Assembly (NCBI RefSeq): GCF_026130605.1
Contig: NZ_JANFAU010000011.1
Coordinates: 1-64,000, forward strand
Direction: 5' to 3'
From: Sphingomonas lycopersici
GTDB taxonomy: Bacteria; Pseudomonadota; Alphaproteobacteria; Sphingomonadales; Sphingomonadaceae
DNA length: 64,000 bases
Part shown: positions 1 to 8,135 of the stretch, one piece after another
Position numbering within the stretch: the stretch's first letter is position 1
How the letters are laid out: every line of letters starts with the position of its first letter
Translations under genes and position numbers: made by a program
Notes under the pieces: generated by a model
What the model saw: the letters and a program-made list of their open reading frames with translations, nothing else
Databases searched by the model: none
Told to the model about the DNA's origin: nothing

Positions 1-114
1 CTCTGGTGCAGGCTCAAGGACTGGCGGCGCATCGCAACCCGGTACGACAAGCTCGCCGCTAACTACATGGCTGGCGTCTTCCTCGCTGCCGTCATCACCT
101 TCTGGTGCGATTGA
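1..114 (+). CDS. IS5-family transposase, C-terminal fragment (cut by window start)
   Basis: The first 37 codons before TGA at 112-114 are open in frame 1 and end in WRRIATRYDKLAANYMAG followed by a hydrophobic tail. The RIATRYDK(L)A-N(Y/F) block is the usual C-terminal end of IS5/IS427-type DDE transposases, just after the catalytic Glu region. Only the end of the gene is in view, so it cannot be told whether the element is intact. The right terminal inverted repeat should lie within the next ~50 bases, but without the left end it cannot be defined. Confidence 0.7.
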   Translation, partial: LWCRLKDWRRIATRYDKLAANYMAGVFLAAVITFWCD

Positions 115-254
115 GTCCTAACCCTAGTCTGGACTCCCGCCTTGACGGAGCACAAAAGTTCCGCCGCACCGTCAAGCGGAAACCGGACCGGACGTTTCGC
201 GCCCGATGCTATGACCCGTTTTTCCGTCGCGGCGAGCGGCGGGAACAGGTTATG

Positions 255-267
255 TTGCACTGCACAA
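255..267 (+). promoter_or_regulatory. TGC-rich palindromic motif upstream of the phasin gene
   Basis: TTGCACTGCACAA lies 63 bases before the phasin start. A nearly identical TGCACTGCACAA occurs at 18846-18857. PhaR-type repressors of alphaproteobacterial phasin genes are known to bind TGC-rich sites, so this may be the PhaR operator. That assignment is inference from motif style and position. Confidence 0.4.
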
Positions 268-330
268 TAAAGCTTGTCATTCCGACTCGGCTCGCGTATG
301 TTGCATCGCAACAAGATGGAGTCGTGTGGA

Positions 331-1155
331 ATGACCGACACTGCAGCCAAGCCTGATCAGAAGCCGGTGACCGGGGCCGCCCAGGCGCCTGCGAAGCCCG
401 CGCCCGCTCCGGCCGCTGCCCCGGTCGCGACGCCGGCGCCCGTTGCCAAGGAAGCGGCGAAGCCCGCGCCCAAGGCGCCCGTCGCCGCGCCGCCGGTGGC
501 CAAGCAAACGCCGAAGCCCGCGCCCAAGCCGGTTGCCGCCAAGCCGGCGCCGGCCGCGGTCTCCGCCCCCGTCACCAAATCGACGCCGGCGGCTCCCCGC
601 GCGGCCGTCAAGCCGGTCGCCAAGAAGCCGGCACCCCGGGCCAAGGTCGCACCGGCCCAACCCGCGTCTACCCGCCAGGCCAGCCGGCCGGCGACCATTG
701 CTGCAAAGGAAGTGATCATGTCCGACACGATCAAGACCGTGACCGAGAAGACCCAGGCCTATTTCGCCGAGGCCAACGAGCGCGCCAAGGGCTCGATCGA
801 AAAGGGCGTCAAGGCGTTCGAAGACGCCAATGCCTTCCACAAGGGCAACCTCGAAGCGATCGTCGAATCGTCGAAGATCGCGGTGAAGGGCGTCGAGAAG
901 ATGGGCCAGGACGCGGCGGCTTACGCCAAGACCTCCTATGAGAAGGCGACCGAGACCTTCAAGGCGATGTCGACCGTCAAGTCGCCGACCGAGCTGTTCA
1001 AGCTGCAGAGCGATTATGCCCGCGCGTCGTTCGATGCCTTCGTCGCCGAAGCGTCGCGTTCGACCGAGGCCGCGCTGAAGCTCGCCGGTGAGATCGCCCA
1101 GCCGATCTCGAACCGCGTCGCGCTCGCCGCCGAGAAGATCAAGGTCGCCGCGTAA
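331..1155 (+). CDS. Phasin-family PHA granule protein with Pro/Ala/Lys-rich N-terminal extension
   Basis: The product is 274 aa. Residues 1-129 are a low-complexity Ala/Pro/Lys tract (repeats such as KPAPK and APVA) resembling histone H1-like tails. Residues 130-274 are a helical phasin core with the family pattern KGNLEAIVESSKIAVKGVE and LQSDYARASFDAF. Phasins coat polyhydroxyalkanoate granules. ATG 331 is preferred because GGAG at 318-321 sits 9 bases upstream. The core also has its own ATG at 718, with AAGGAAG at 706-712 only 5 bases before it, so a short 145-aa form may be made separately. A TGC-rich motif lies upstream and a strong terminator follows. The basic tail could bind DNA or the granule surface, but the sequence does not settle this. 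Confidence 0.85.
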   Translation: MTDTAAKPDQKPVTGAAQAPAKPAPAPAAAPVATPAPVAKEAAKPAPKAPVAAPPVAKQTPKPAPKPVAAKPAPAAVSAPVTKSTPAAPRAAVKPVAKKPAPRAKVAPAQPASTRQASRPATIAAKEVIMSDTIKTVTEKTQAYFAEANERAKGSIEKGVKAFEDANAFHKGNLEAIVESSKIAVKGVEKMGQDAAAYAKTSYEKATETFKAMSTVKSPTELFKLQSDYARASFDAFVAEASRSTEAALKLAGEIAQPISNRVALAAEKIKVAA

Positions 1156-1192
1156 TCCGGGGCCTCGCCCCGCAAGGGGCGAAAAGGACGAA

Positions 1193-1227
1193 GGGGGCGG
1201 CCGCCTGAGCGCGGCTGCCCCCTTTTT
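1193..1227 (+). terminator. Rho-independent terminator after phasin gene
   Basis: GGGGGCGGCCGC pairs with GCGGCTGCCCCC across a 6-base loop (one mismatch) and is followed by TTTTT. It lies 38 bases after the phasin stop. Confidence 0.85.
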
Positions 1228-1291
1228 CGTCGTTAATGGTACGCGCGCGCCCTTGCCCTTGGCGGCCGGGATGCCATATTTTCACGCGATC

Positions 1292-1654
1292 ATGCAGCGC
1301 CAAACCCCAATCCAGCCGATCCTGATGGCCGAGCGCCGCGACGATGATTCCGACGGCGGCACCGGAATCGGCGTCGCCACCCGCACGCGGACGCGCACCA
1401 AACAGCCGACGCCCTATCGCGTGCTGATGCTCAACGACGATTACACCCCGATGGAATTCGTCGTCCTGTGCCTCCAGCGCTTCTTCCGCATGAGCGTTGA
1501 GGAAGCGACGCGGGTGATGCTCCACGTCCACCAGAAGGGCGTCGGGGTGTGCGGGGTATTCAGCTACGAGGTCGCCGAGACCAAGGTCGGCCAGGTGATC
1601 GACTTCGCGCGCCAGAACCAGCACCCGCTGCAATGCACGCTGGAGAAGGCGTAA
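1292..1654 (+). CDS. clpS: ATP-dependent Clp protease adaptor ClpS
   Basis: ClpS binds N-degron substrates and hands them to ClpA of the ClpAP protease. The core reads YRVLMLNDDYTPMEFVV, then RVMLHVHQKGVGVCGVF and ends QHPLQCTLEKA, which covers the full family domain and its C-terminus. In-frame ATGs lie at 1271, 1292 and 1325 and none has a clear Shine-Dalgarno site. The first gives the longest N-tail and the last gives 109 aa starting MAERRDDD, so the start is uncertain. The gene stands alone between the phasin terminator and a 29-bp inverted repeat. Confidence 0.92.
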   Translation: MQRQTPIQPILMAERRDDDSDGGTGIGVATRTRTRTKQPTPYRVLMLNDDYTPMEFVVLCLQRFFRMSVEEATRVMLHVHQKGVGVCGVFSYEVAETKVGQVIDFARQNQHPLQCTLEKA

Positions 1655-1677
1655 AGTCTATTAAAACAAGTACTTAC

Positions 1678-1770
1678 GTCATTCCCGCGCAGGCGGGAAT
1701 CCATTCTGGCTGGCCTATCGGATCAAGCGCAATCTCAGCGTGAATGGATTCCCGCCTGCGCGGGAATGAC
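1678..1770. repeat. Perfect 29-bp inverted repeat (cattcccgcg family)
   Basis: The arm at 1678-1706 (GTCATTCCCGCGCAGGCGGG...) is the exact reverse complement of 1742-1770, separated by 35 bases. Each arm also contains a smaller palindrome. Sequences of this style are common dispersed intergenic palindromes in proteobacteria. It follows clpS and may also act as a transcript end. Confidence 0.85.
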
Positions 1771-1891
1771 GGGTGAATTGATCGAGGCTCACTCGTGTGA
1801 ACTTCGTGAACTTTGCCCTCCCGGTCGGCCACCACGATGAACCCCGCAGACCCCCTTTGCGCCGCGCCCGCGGTTCGATAGACGCGGGCGA

Positions 1892-3175
1892 ATGGACCGT
1901 ATCCTCATCCGCGGCGGCAACCGCCTTTCCGGCACCCTTCCGATCTCCGGCGCGAAGAACGCCGCGCTGACCCTGCTGCCCTGCGCGCTGCTCACCGACG
2001 AGCCGCTGACCTTACGCAACCTGCCGCGGCTCGCCGACGTCGACAGTTTCGGCCATTTGCTCAACCAATTGGGCGCGTCGACCGCGATCGAAGGGTCGCG
2101 CCCCGAGGATTTCGGCCGGGTGATGACGATCCGTGCCGGTCAGCTCACCTCGACCGAGGCGCCGTATGACATCGTTCGCAAGATGCGCGCATCGATCCTC
2201 GTGCTCGGCCCGATCCTCGCGCGCGCGGGCGAGGCGCGGGTGTCGCTCCCCGGCGGGTGCGCGATCGGCAACCGCCCGATCGACCTGCACCTCAAGGCGC
2301 TGGAGGCGATCGGCGCCGAGCTCGAAATGTCCGCCGGCTATGTCACCGCGCGCGCGCCCGGCGGGCGGCTCGCGGGGGGGCGCTATTCCTTTCCGATCGT
2401 GTCGGTCGGGGCGACCGAGAATGTCGTGATGGCCGCGGTCACCGCCAAGGGCAGCAGCCGGATCGAGAATGCCGCGCGCGAGCCCGAGATCGTCGATCTG
2501 TGCCGCTGCCTCGTCGCGATGGGCGCGCAGATCGACGGGATCGGCACCGAGACGCTCGAGATCGAAGGCGTCGACCGGCTCCACGGCGCGACCTATGCGG
2601 TGATGCCCGACCGGATCGAGGCGGGGAGCTATGCCTGCGCCGCGGCGATCACCGGGGGCGATATCGAACTGACCAATGTCGACGCGCACGATATGGGCGC
2701 GACGCTCGATGCGCTGCGCGACGCAGGGGTGACGGTGGTCGAGGGGCGCAAGTCGGTGCGCGTTTCGGCCAATGGCCCGCTCCGCCCGCTGACGCTCTCC
2801 ACCGCGCCCTTCCCCGGCTTCGCCACCGATATGCAGGCGCAGTTCATGGCGATGCTGTGCAAGGCCGAGGGCGCGAGCGTGCTGACCGAAACGATCTTCG
2901 AGAACCGCTATATGCACGTTCCCGAACTGGCGCGGATGGGGGCGGACATCCAGGTGCGCGGGCGCACCGCGGTGGTGCGCGGGGTCGATCGCCTCGTCGG
3001 CGCGCCGGTGATGGCGACCGACCTGCGCGCGTCGATGAGCCTGATCCTTGCCGGGCTGGCGGCGGAGGGCGAGACCGCGGTCAACCGCGTCTATCATCTC
3101 GATCGCGGCTATGAGCGGCTTGAGGAAAAACTGAGCGCGGTCGGCGCCGATATCGAACGCGCCAGCGACGGGTAA
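1892..3175 (+). CDS. murA: UDP-N-acetylglucosamine 1-carboxyvinyltransferase MurA
   Basis: This is the first committed enzyme of peptidoglycan synthesis, transferring enolpyruvate from PEP to UDP-GlcNAc in the cytoplasm. The 427-aa length is typical. The N-terminus carries SGAKNAALTLLPCALLTDEP, and the PEP-reactive loop LPGGCAIGNRPIDLH places the catalytic Cys at residue 123. Because that residue is Cys and not Asp, the enzyme is of the fosfomycin-sensitive type. ATFPGF-like and MEN(R)YMHVPEL-like segments complete the EPT fold. The gene stands alone and ends in a convergent terminator shared with the threonine synthase-like gene. Confidence 0.97.
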   Translation: MDRILIRGGNRLSGTLPISGAKNAALTLLPCALLTDEPLTLRNLPRLADVDSFGHLLNQLGASTAIEGSRPEDFGRVMTIRAGQLTSTEAPYDIVRKMRASILVLGPILARAGEARVSLPGGCAIGNRPIDLHLKALEAIGAELEMSAGYVTARAPGGRLAGGRYSFPIVSVGATENVVMAAVTAKGSSRIENAAREPEIVDLCRCLVAMGAQIDGIGTETLEIEGVDRLHGATYAVMPDRIEAGSYACAAAITGGDIELTNVDAHDMGATLDALRDAGVTVVEGRKSVRVSANGPLRPLTLSTAPFPGFATDMQAQFMAMLCKAEGASVLTETIFENRYMHVPELARMGADIQVRGRTAVVRGVDRLVGAPVMATDLRASMSLILAGLAAEGETAVNRVYHLDRGYERLEEKLSAVGADIERASDG

Positions 3176-3195
3176 GGCCACCGGCCCTCCCACGT

Positions 3196-3228
3196 CTGCT
3201 CCCCTCCCTCGTGAAGGGAGGGGAGCAG
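3196..3228. terminator. Convergent bidirectional hairpin between murA and thrC-like gene
   Basis: CTGCTCCCCTCCCT pairs perfectly with AGGGAGGGGAGCAG around a 5-base loop. It sits between converging genes. The sequence resembles the arms of the longer elements at 6.2 and 59.5 kb, so it may derive from that repeat family. Confidence 0.7.
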
Positions 3229-3231
3229 AAG

Positions 3232-4455
3232 TCACAAAGCGTCGAAATCGATCGGCTTGTGGCGATCGAGCGCGTTCGGCGCTTCGGGCATCGGATATTT
3301 GAGCCCGGTCGCGCAATTGAACAGCACGACCTCCTCATCCTCGTCGACCTCGCCGTCCCTCAGCGCCTGGCGATAGGCCGCCAGGGTCGCGCCGCCCTCG
3401 GGGCACAGCAGCAATCCGTCCTGCCGCGCGCAATCGTCGACCGCGCGGAGGATCGCCGGATCGCCCACCGCGAGCGCCTTGCCACCCGATTCGCGCACCG
3501 CGCGGAGGATCAGGAAATCGCCCACCGCGCGCGGCACGCGGATTCCCGCGGCGACGGTTGCCGCATCTTCCCAGCGCGCGGCATGCTCCTCGCCCGCCTC
3601 GAACGCGCGGACGATCGGCGCGCAGCCCGCCGCCTGCACCGCATACATGCGCGGCCGCTCGGCGCCGATCCAGCCGAGCTTTTCGAGCTCGTCGAACGCC
3701 TTCCACATCCCGATCAGCCCGGTGCCGCCGCCGGTGGGGTAGAAGATCGCCTTGGGCAGCCGCCAGCCGAGCTGCGCGGCGAGCTCCAGCCCCATCGTCT
3801 TCTTGCCCTCGATGCGATACGGCTCCTTGAGCGTCGAGAAGTCGAACCAGCGCCCCTCGGCCGCGCCCTGCCCGACGATCGCGCCGCAATCGTCGATCAG
3901 CCCGTTGACCCGCCACACCCGCGCGCCCTGCATCGCGATCTCGCGGACGTTCACCTCCGGCGTGTCGTCGGGGCAGAGCACGATCGTCTCGATCCCCGCG
4001 CGGGTGGCATAAGCAGCGAGCGCCGCGCCGGCATTGCCGTTGGTCGGCATCGCGATGCGGGTGACGCCCAATTCCCTGGCCATCGCCACCGCCATCACCA
4101 GCCCGCGCGCCTTGAAGCTGCCGGTCGGCAAGCGGCCCTCGTCCTTGACCAGCACCCTGCCCCCGCCCGCGCGCGGGATCGGGATCAGCGGGGTCTCGAC
4201 CTCGCCGAGGCTGACGACATTGGCGGTGTGGCGCACCGGGAGCAATTCGCGCCAGCGCCACAGATCGGTCTCGCGTCCCGTCAGCGCATCGCGCGACAGC
4301 GCCGCCCCGGCCGCCGCGAGATCGTAGCGGACGAGCAGCGGGCGCCCGGCGCGCGACAGCCCGTGAAGCCGATCCGCCTCATAGCGCTCGCCGGTCAGCG
4401 AACATTCGAGATGGGTGACGAAAGTCGGCCGTTCGGCGACGAGATTGTCGTTCAT
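3232..4455 (-). CDS. thrC: Threonine synthase-like PLP enzyme
   Basis: This is a 407-aa fold-type II PLP enzyme. The Schiff-base Lys lies in TGSFKARG (Lys115 from the chosen start), followed by the NGNAGAALAAYA phosphate/substrate loop and the glycine-rich PTGGGTGLIG. The N-terminal CSLTG(E)RY region fits the zinc-ribbon-like start of short threonine synthases, although only one Cys remains there. The family converts O-phosphohomoserine to threonine, and diaminopropionate lyase-like relatives are possible. The start at MNDN (4455) is chosen over ATG 4521 because the extra 22 residues overlap the hairpin at 4497-4525. The gene lies downstream of hrcA-grpE on the same strand. Confidence 0.8.
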   Translation of the reverse strand: MNDNLVAERPTFVTHLECSLTGERYEADRLHGLSRAGRPLLVRYDLAAAGAALSRDALTGRETDLWRWRELLPVRHTANVVSLGEVETPLIPIPRAGGGRVLVKDEGRLPTGSFKARGLVMAVAMARELGVTRIAMPTNGNAGAALAAYATRAGIETIVLCPDDTPEVNVREIAMQGARVWRVNGLIDDCGAIVGQGAAEGRWFDFSTLKEPYRIEGKKTMGLELAAQLGWRLPKAIFYPTGGGTGLIGMWKAFDELEKLGWIGAERPRMYAVQAAGCAPIVRAFEAGEEHAARWEDAATVAAGIRVPRAVGDFLILRAVRESGGKALAVGDPAILRAVDDCARQDGLLLCPEGGATLAAYRQALRDGEVDEDEEVVLFNCATGLKYPMPEAPNALDRHKPIDFDAL

Positions 4456-4496
4456 AAGGTGCGCGGCGCTTCCGTTGTTCTCGCTTGATCTTCCTC

Positions 4497-4525
4497 CGTC
4501 ATGCCAGGTCAAGCCCGGCATGACG
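4497..4525. repeat. Hairpin of the cgtcatgcc dispersed family, downstream of grpE
   Basis: CGTCATGCC(AGG)...GGCATGACG forms a stem between grpE and the thrC-like gene. Relatives lie at 56495-56578 and 61709-61738. It may act as a terminator for hrcA-grpE. Confidence 0.6.
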
Positions 4526-4533
4526 AGGTTGGC

Positions 4534-5082
4534 TTAATCGGCCGCCTTGGCGACGCCGACCAGCGCCGGGCGCAGCAACCGGTCGCGGATCATCCAGCCC
4601 GATTGCATTTCCTGTACGATCGTCCCCGGCGCGGCGTCGGCCGAGGGCATTTCCATCATCGCCTGATGCCGGTTGGGATCGAGCGTCTCGCCCAGCGCGG
4701 TGATGCGGGTGATGCCGTTGCGCTGGAACACATTGGCCAGCTCGCGCATCGTCGCCTCAAGCCCCGCGACCAGCCCCTTGAGCTTGTCGTCCTCGCGCAG
4801 CTCGGCCGGGATCGACGCCAGCGCCCGCTCCAGATTGTCGTTCACCGACAGCACGTCGCGCGCGAAATTGGTCGCGGCATAGGCGCGCGCGTCGGCGGCG
4901 TCCTTCTCGGCGCGGCGGCGGACATTCTGGATCTCGGCCTGCGCATAGAGCGCCTGCTGCTTCGCCTCGGCGAGCGCGGCCTCAAGCTCGGCGGTGCGAT
5001 CATGTTCGGCGACCTCGGGTGCGCCCTCGGCGGTTTCCGCGCGCAGATCCTCGGGAACGTCGGTATTCTCGTTGTCGGTCAT
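4534..5082 (-). CDS. grpE: Nucleotide exchange factor GrpE
   Basis: GrpE releases ADP from DnaK in the Hsp70 cycle. The 182-aa product has an acidic N-tail, a long coiled coil from about residue 30 to 75 (AEIQNVRRRAEKDAADARAY) and the beta-domain block VFQRNGITRI...GETLDPNRHQAMMEMPS...VQEMQSGWMIRDRLLRPALV, which is the family signature. It starts 22 bases after the hrcA stop on the same strand, the classical hrcA-grpE operon order. Confidence 0.95.
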   Translation of the reverse strand: MTDNENTDVPEDLRAETAEGAPEVAEHDRTAELEAALAEAKQQALYAQAEIQNVRRRAEKDAADARAYAATNFARDVLSVNDNLERALASIPAELREDDKLKGLVAGLEATMRELANVFQRNGITRITALGETLDPNRHQAMMEMPSADAAPGTIVQEMQSGWMIRDRLLRPALVGVAKAAD

Positions 5083-5104
5083 TTCATTCCTGTCTGTTAG
5101 CAGC

Positions 5105-6148
5105 TCAACCCATCAGCCGGGCGAGCGTTGCGGCCGTGAAATCCACCATGGGCACGACGCGCGCGTAGTTCAACCGTGTCGGGCCGATCACCCCCACCAC
5201 GCCGACCACCCGCCCGTCCGCCCCGCGAAAGGGTTTGGCGATTACCGAAGAGCCGGAAAGCGCGAACAATTTCGTCTCCGCGCCGATGAAGATGCGGGTC
5301 GCGTCGCCGGCGCGCGCCGAATCGAGCAGCGCGGCGATCTCCTGCTTGCCTTCGAGATCGTCGAGCAGATCGCGCACGCGTTCGAGATCGGCGGCATCGG
5401 CATCGTCGAGCAAGCGCCCCTGCCCGCGCACGATCAGCACCGGGCGGCGCCCGCCGTCCTTGCTCCACACCGCGATGCCGCGCTGGATCAGCGCGCGCGC
5501 GGTGGCGTCGAGCGCGGCTCGGCCGTCGGCCAGCTCGCGCTCGACCCGCGCCCGGGCGTCGGACAGCGTGAGCCCCGACAAGGTCGCCGACATGTAATTG
5601 CCCGCCTCGATCAGCGCCGAGGCGTCGACCCCGGCGGGGAGATCGATCACGCGATTCTCCACCGCGCCGTCCTCGCTGACCAGCACCGCGAGGGCCTGGG
5701 TCGGGGTCAGCGGCACGAAGCCGATCGAACGCAGCACCTGCTCGCGCTTGGGGACCATCACCAGCCCAGCGCACGCCGACAGCCCCGAAAGCGCCGCGGT
5801 GGTGGCGGCGAGCGCCTCCTCCACCGGGCCGCCACCCGCGGCGCGCGCCTCGATCGCGGCGCGCTCGGCACGGCTCGGCTCGGAGACTTGCATCATGCCG
5901 TCGACGAATAGCCGTAAACCCAATTCGGTCGGCATCCGCCCCGCCGAGGTATGCGGCGCGGCGAGCAGCCCCATCGTCTCGAGCTGCGCGAGCACGCTGC
6001 GGATCGAGGCGGGGGACAGGTTGAGCCCGGCCTGCGCCAGCGTGCGCGAGCCGACGGGGGCGCCGCTCTCCAGATAGCTGTCGACGACGCGGCGAAAAAT
6101 CTCGCGCGCGCGATCGCTCAACTCGCTGACGGGGGTAGCGGGCACCAT
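5105..6148 (-). CDS. hrcA: Heat-inducible transcription repressor HrcA
   Basis: HrcA represses class I heat-shock genes by binding CIRCE elements. The chosen start MVPATPVSEL gives 347 aa, which is normal for the family. The N-terminal winged helix contains REIFRRVVDSYLESGAPVGSRTL and SPASIRSVLAQLETMGLL, and the C-terminal part ends VVGVIGPTRLNYARVVPMVD, the usual HrcA block. A longer reading to 6292 runs into a dispersed repeat and is rejected. No CIRCE palindrome (TTAGCACTC-N9-GAGTGCTAA) was seen upstream, so its targets, for example groES-groEL, lie outside the window. grpE follows in the same operon. Confidence 0.94.
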   Translation of the reverse strand: MVPATPVSELSDRAREIFRRVVDSYLESGAPVGSRTLAQAGLNLSPASIRSVLAQLETMGLLAAPHTSAGRMPTELGLRLFVDGMMQVSEPSRAERAAIEARAAGGGPVEEALAATTAALSGLSACAGLVMVPKREQVLRSIGFVPLTPTQALAVLVSEDGAVENRVIDLPAGVDASALIEAGNYMSATLSGLTLSDARARVERELADGRAALDATARALIQRGIAVWSKDGGRRPVLIVRGQGRLLDDADAADLERVRDLLDDLEGKQEIAALLDSARAGDATRIFIGAETKLFALSGSSVIAKPFRGADGRVVGVVGVIGPTRLNYARVVPMVDFTAATLARLMG

Positions 6149-6196
6149 AGCGCGGGAGATGTAGGGCGAGAGGGGCGCCGGCTCAACGGCGTTTGC

Positions 6197-6327
6197 TCCC
6201 TTCTTCTTCCTACCCCCCTTCCTCGTGAAGGGAGGGGCTGGGGGTGGGTGGGTATGAGGCGCGCAATCCGGTGCCCGCTCGGGCCAACCCACCCCCGCCC
6301 CCTCCCTTGTTCAAGGGAGGGGAGAAA
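6197..6327. repeat. Long dispersed palindromic element, copy 1 (~130 bp)
   Basis: It begins CTCCCTTCTTCTTCC, contains CGTGAAGGGAGGGGCTGGGG and GGGTGGGTATGAGG, and ends TTCAAGGGAGGGGAGAA. The same architecture recurs at 59462-59592. It lies between hrcA and ald, both transcribed leftward. Confidence 0.8.
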
Positions 6328-6330
6328 GCG

Positions 6331-7413
6331 TCAGAACCCCAGCGCCTCCGCCACCACCGTGTTGACGATCCGCCCCTTGTCGACGTTGAGCCCTTCCTTC
6401 AGCCCCGGATCGTCGTCGAGCGCCGCGAGCCCTTTCGCCGCGAGCGCCAGCCCATAAGGCAAGGTCGCATTGTTGAGCGCGTGGCTGGAGGTGAGCGGCA
6501 CCGCGCCGGGCATGTTGGCGACGCAATAATGGATCACCCCGTCGACCTCATAAGTGGGATTGGCGTGGGTCGTCGGGTGCGAGGTTTCGAAACAGCCGCC
6601 CTGATCGATCGCGACATCGACCAGCACCGCGCGCGGCTTCATCAGCTTGAGCATCCCGCGCGTCACCAATTTGGGCGCGGCCGCCCCCGGCACGAGCACC
6701 GCGCCGATCACCACATCGGCGGTGGCCAGCGCTTCCTCGATCGCCGCGATCGTCGAATAATGCGTGTCCGCCCGCCCCTGGAACATGTCGTCGAGCTGGC
6801 GCAGCCGGCGCAGCGAGCGATCGAAGATGCTGACATTGGCCCCCATCCCGGTCGCGATTCGCGCCGCATTGGTGCCGACCACCCCGCCGCCGAGCACGAC
6901 GACATTGGCCGCGGGCACACCCGGGACCCCGCCGATCAGCAACCCGCGCCCGCCCGATACCGCGCGCAACGCGCTCGCCCCGGCCTCGATCGACAGCCGC
7001 CCGGCGACCTCGCTCATCGGCGCGAGCAACGGCAGCCCGCCCGAGGCGTCGGTCACCGTCTCATAAGCGATCGCGCTGACCCCCGAGGCCATCAGCCCGC
7101 GCGCCTGGCCGGGATCGGGGGCGAGGTGGAGATAGGTGAACAGGATCTGCCCCTCGCGCAATTGCGTCCATTCCTGCGGCTGGGGCTCCTTGACCTTCAC
7201 GATCATCTCGGCGCGCGCGAACACCTCGGCGGCGGTATCGACGATCGCCGCGCCCGACTGGCGATACACCGCGTCCGACGCGCCGATCCCGCCGCCGGCG
7301 CCGGTCTCGACCAGCACCTGATGCCCGTGCGCGCAATATTCGCGCACCGCGCCGGGGGTCAGCCCGACACGAAATTCGTTGTTTTTGATTTCCTTGGGAA
7401 CGCCGACCAGCAT
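6331..7413 (-). CDS. ald: Alanine dehydrogenase
   Basis: The enzyme interconverts L-alanine and pyruvate plus ammonia with NAD. The 360-aa product starts MLVGVPKEIKNNEFRVGLTP, the standard AlaDH N-terminus, with a Rossmann motif VVVLGGGVVGTNAARIA and the later HPTTHANPTYEVDGVIHYCVANMPGAVP block. The start is supported by GAGGAGGAAG 6-8 bases upstream; an upstream ATG at 7488 lacks such support. It is divergent from the formate dehydrogenase operon and shares a ~230-bp intergenic region with it. Confidence 0.95.
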   Translation of the reverse strand: MLVGVPKEIKNNEFRVGLTPGAVREYCAHGHQVLVETGAGGGIGASDAVYRQSGAAIVDTAAEVFARAEMIVKVKEPQPQEWTQLREGQILFTYLHLAPDPGQARGLMASGVSAIAYETVTDASGGLPLLAPMSEVAGRLSIEAGASALRAVSGGRGLLIGGVPGVPAANVVVLGGGVVGTNAARIATGMGANVSIFDRSLRRLRQLDDMFQGRADTHYSTIAAIEEALATADVVIGAVLVPGAAAPKLVTRGMLKLMKPRAVLVDVAIDQGGCFETSHPTTHANPTYEVDGVIHYCVANMPGAVPLTSSHALNNATLPYGLALAAKGLAALDDDPGLKEGLNVDKGRIVNTVVAEALGF

Positions 7414-7588
7414 GTGATCTTCCTCCTCGTCCTGTGCCGGACGATCTATCAGGAACGCGCGCGCGGTGCACATCAAGATCGCTGCCACGCCGCCGATCGG
7501 TCACCCCACCTTGTGCCGGGCGCCACCGGGAGGCAAAGGCCGGCGCGACGGTGGAATTGAATGTCGATCGGCACCGATTGATAAGAAA

Positions 7589-7607
7589 AATTTAAATTCG
7601 TTAAATT
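7589..7607. promoter_or_regulatory. AT-rich inverted repeat in the ald / fdsG divergent region
   Basis: AATTTAA (7589-7595) and TTAAATT (7601-7607) form a perfect 7-bp dyad with a 5-bp spacer in the only AT-rich stretch nearby. It touches a TTGACA at 7606-7611. It could be an operator for the fds operon. FdsR-like LysR regulators control fds in other bacteria, but no such gene is visible here. Confidence 0.4.
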
Positions 7608-7635
7608 GACAGCAAGCGCGTTGCGATCCTTGTAT
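7606..7635 (+). promoter_or_regulatory. Promoter-like TTGACA / TTGTAT before fdsG
   Basis: TTGACA at 7606-7611 and TTGTAT at 7630-7635 are spaced 18 bp. The -10 box ends 5 bases before ATG 7641, so transcription from it would be leaderless or would favour the in-frame ATG at 7647. The assignment is therefore weak. Confidence 0.3.
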
Positions 7636-7640
7636 AGGCG

Positions 7641-8135
7641 ATGGCGATGACCCCTAACGAAACAGCCCCGCCGGACACGGCTTATGCGGACGCAGCGACG
7701 CGGCTGCTGCGCGGCCGCCCCGCGACCCGCGATGCCTTGCTGCCGTTGCTCCACGCGTTGCAGGACGAGTTCGGCTATATCGCCGATGCGATGATCCCGG
7801 TCGTCGCGGCGGCGCTCAACCTCAGCCGCGCGGACGTCCACGGCGTCGTCACTTTCTATCATGATTTCCGCCGTGCCCCGGCGGGCGCGCACCTCGTCCG
7901 GCTGTGCCGCGCCGAAAGCTGCCAGGCGCGCGGCGCCGCGACGATCGAGCGGATCGCGACGCAGCGGCTCGGCGTGACGATGGGCGCGACCAGCGCCGAC
8001 GGGCGGGTGACGGTCGAGCCGGTCTATTGCCTCGGGCTGTGCGCTACCGGCCCCAATGCGCTGGTCGACGGGCGCCCGGTCTCGCGGCTCGACGCCGCCA
8101 AGCTCGAGCGGATCGCGGCGGAGGTGCTGGCATGA
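7641..8135 (+). CDS. fdsG: NAD-dependent formate dehydrogenase gamma subunit FdsG
   Basis: FdsG is the NuoE-like electron-transfer subunit of soluble, O2-tolerant NAD-dependent formate dehydrogenase. The 164-aa product has the thioredoxin-like [2Fe-2S] domain with Cys89, Cys94, Cys130 and Cys134 (LCRAESCQARG and VYCLGLCATGP). HGVVTFYHDFR is typical of the NuoE fold. It is the first gene of fdsGBAD, and its TGA overlaps the fdsB ATG (ATGA at 8132-8135). A paralogous complex I NuoE is excluded by the downstream Mo-containing alpha subunit. Confidence 0.93.
   Translation: MAMTPNETAPPDTAYADAATRLLRGRPATRDALLPLLHALQDEFGYIADAMIPVVAAALNLSRADVHGVVTFYHDFRRAPAGAHLVRLCRAESCQARGAATIERIATQRLGVTMGATSADGRVTVEPVYCLGLCATGPNALVDGRPVSRLDAAKLERIAAEVLA

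Noticed and set aside
3211..4488. A long plus-strand frame over the threonine synthase-like gene
   Set aside because: Overlaps a PLP enzyme with full motifs; the frame lacks them.
4534..6148. CIRCE operator for HrcA near hrcA-grpE
   Set aside because: No TTAGCACTC-N9-GAGTGCTAA-like palindrome was found upstream of 6148.
5105..6292. Longer HrcA start at 6292
   Set aside because: The added N-terminus is a translation of the repeat element; MVPATPVSEL fits the family.
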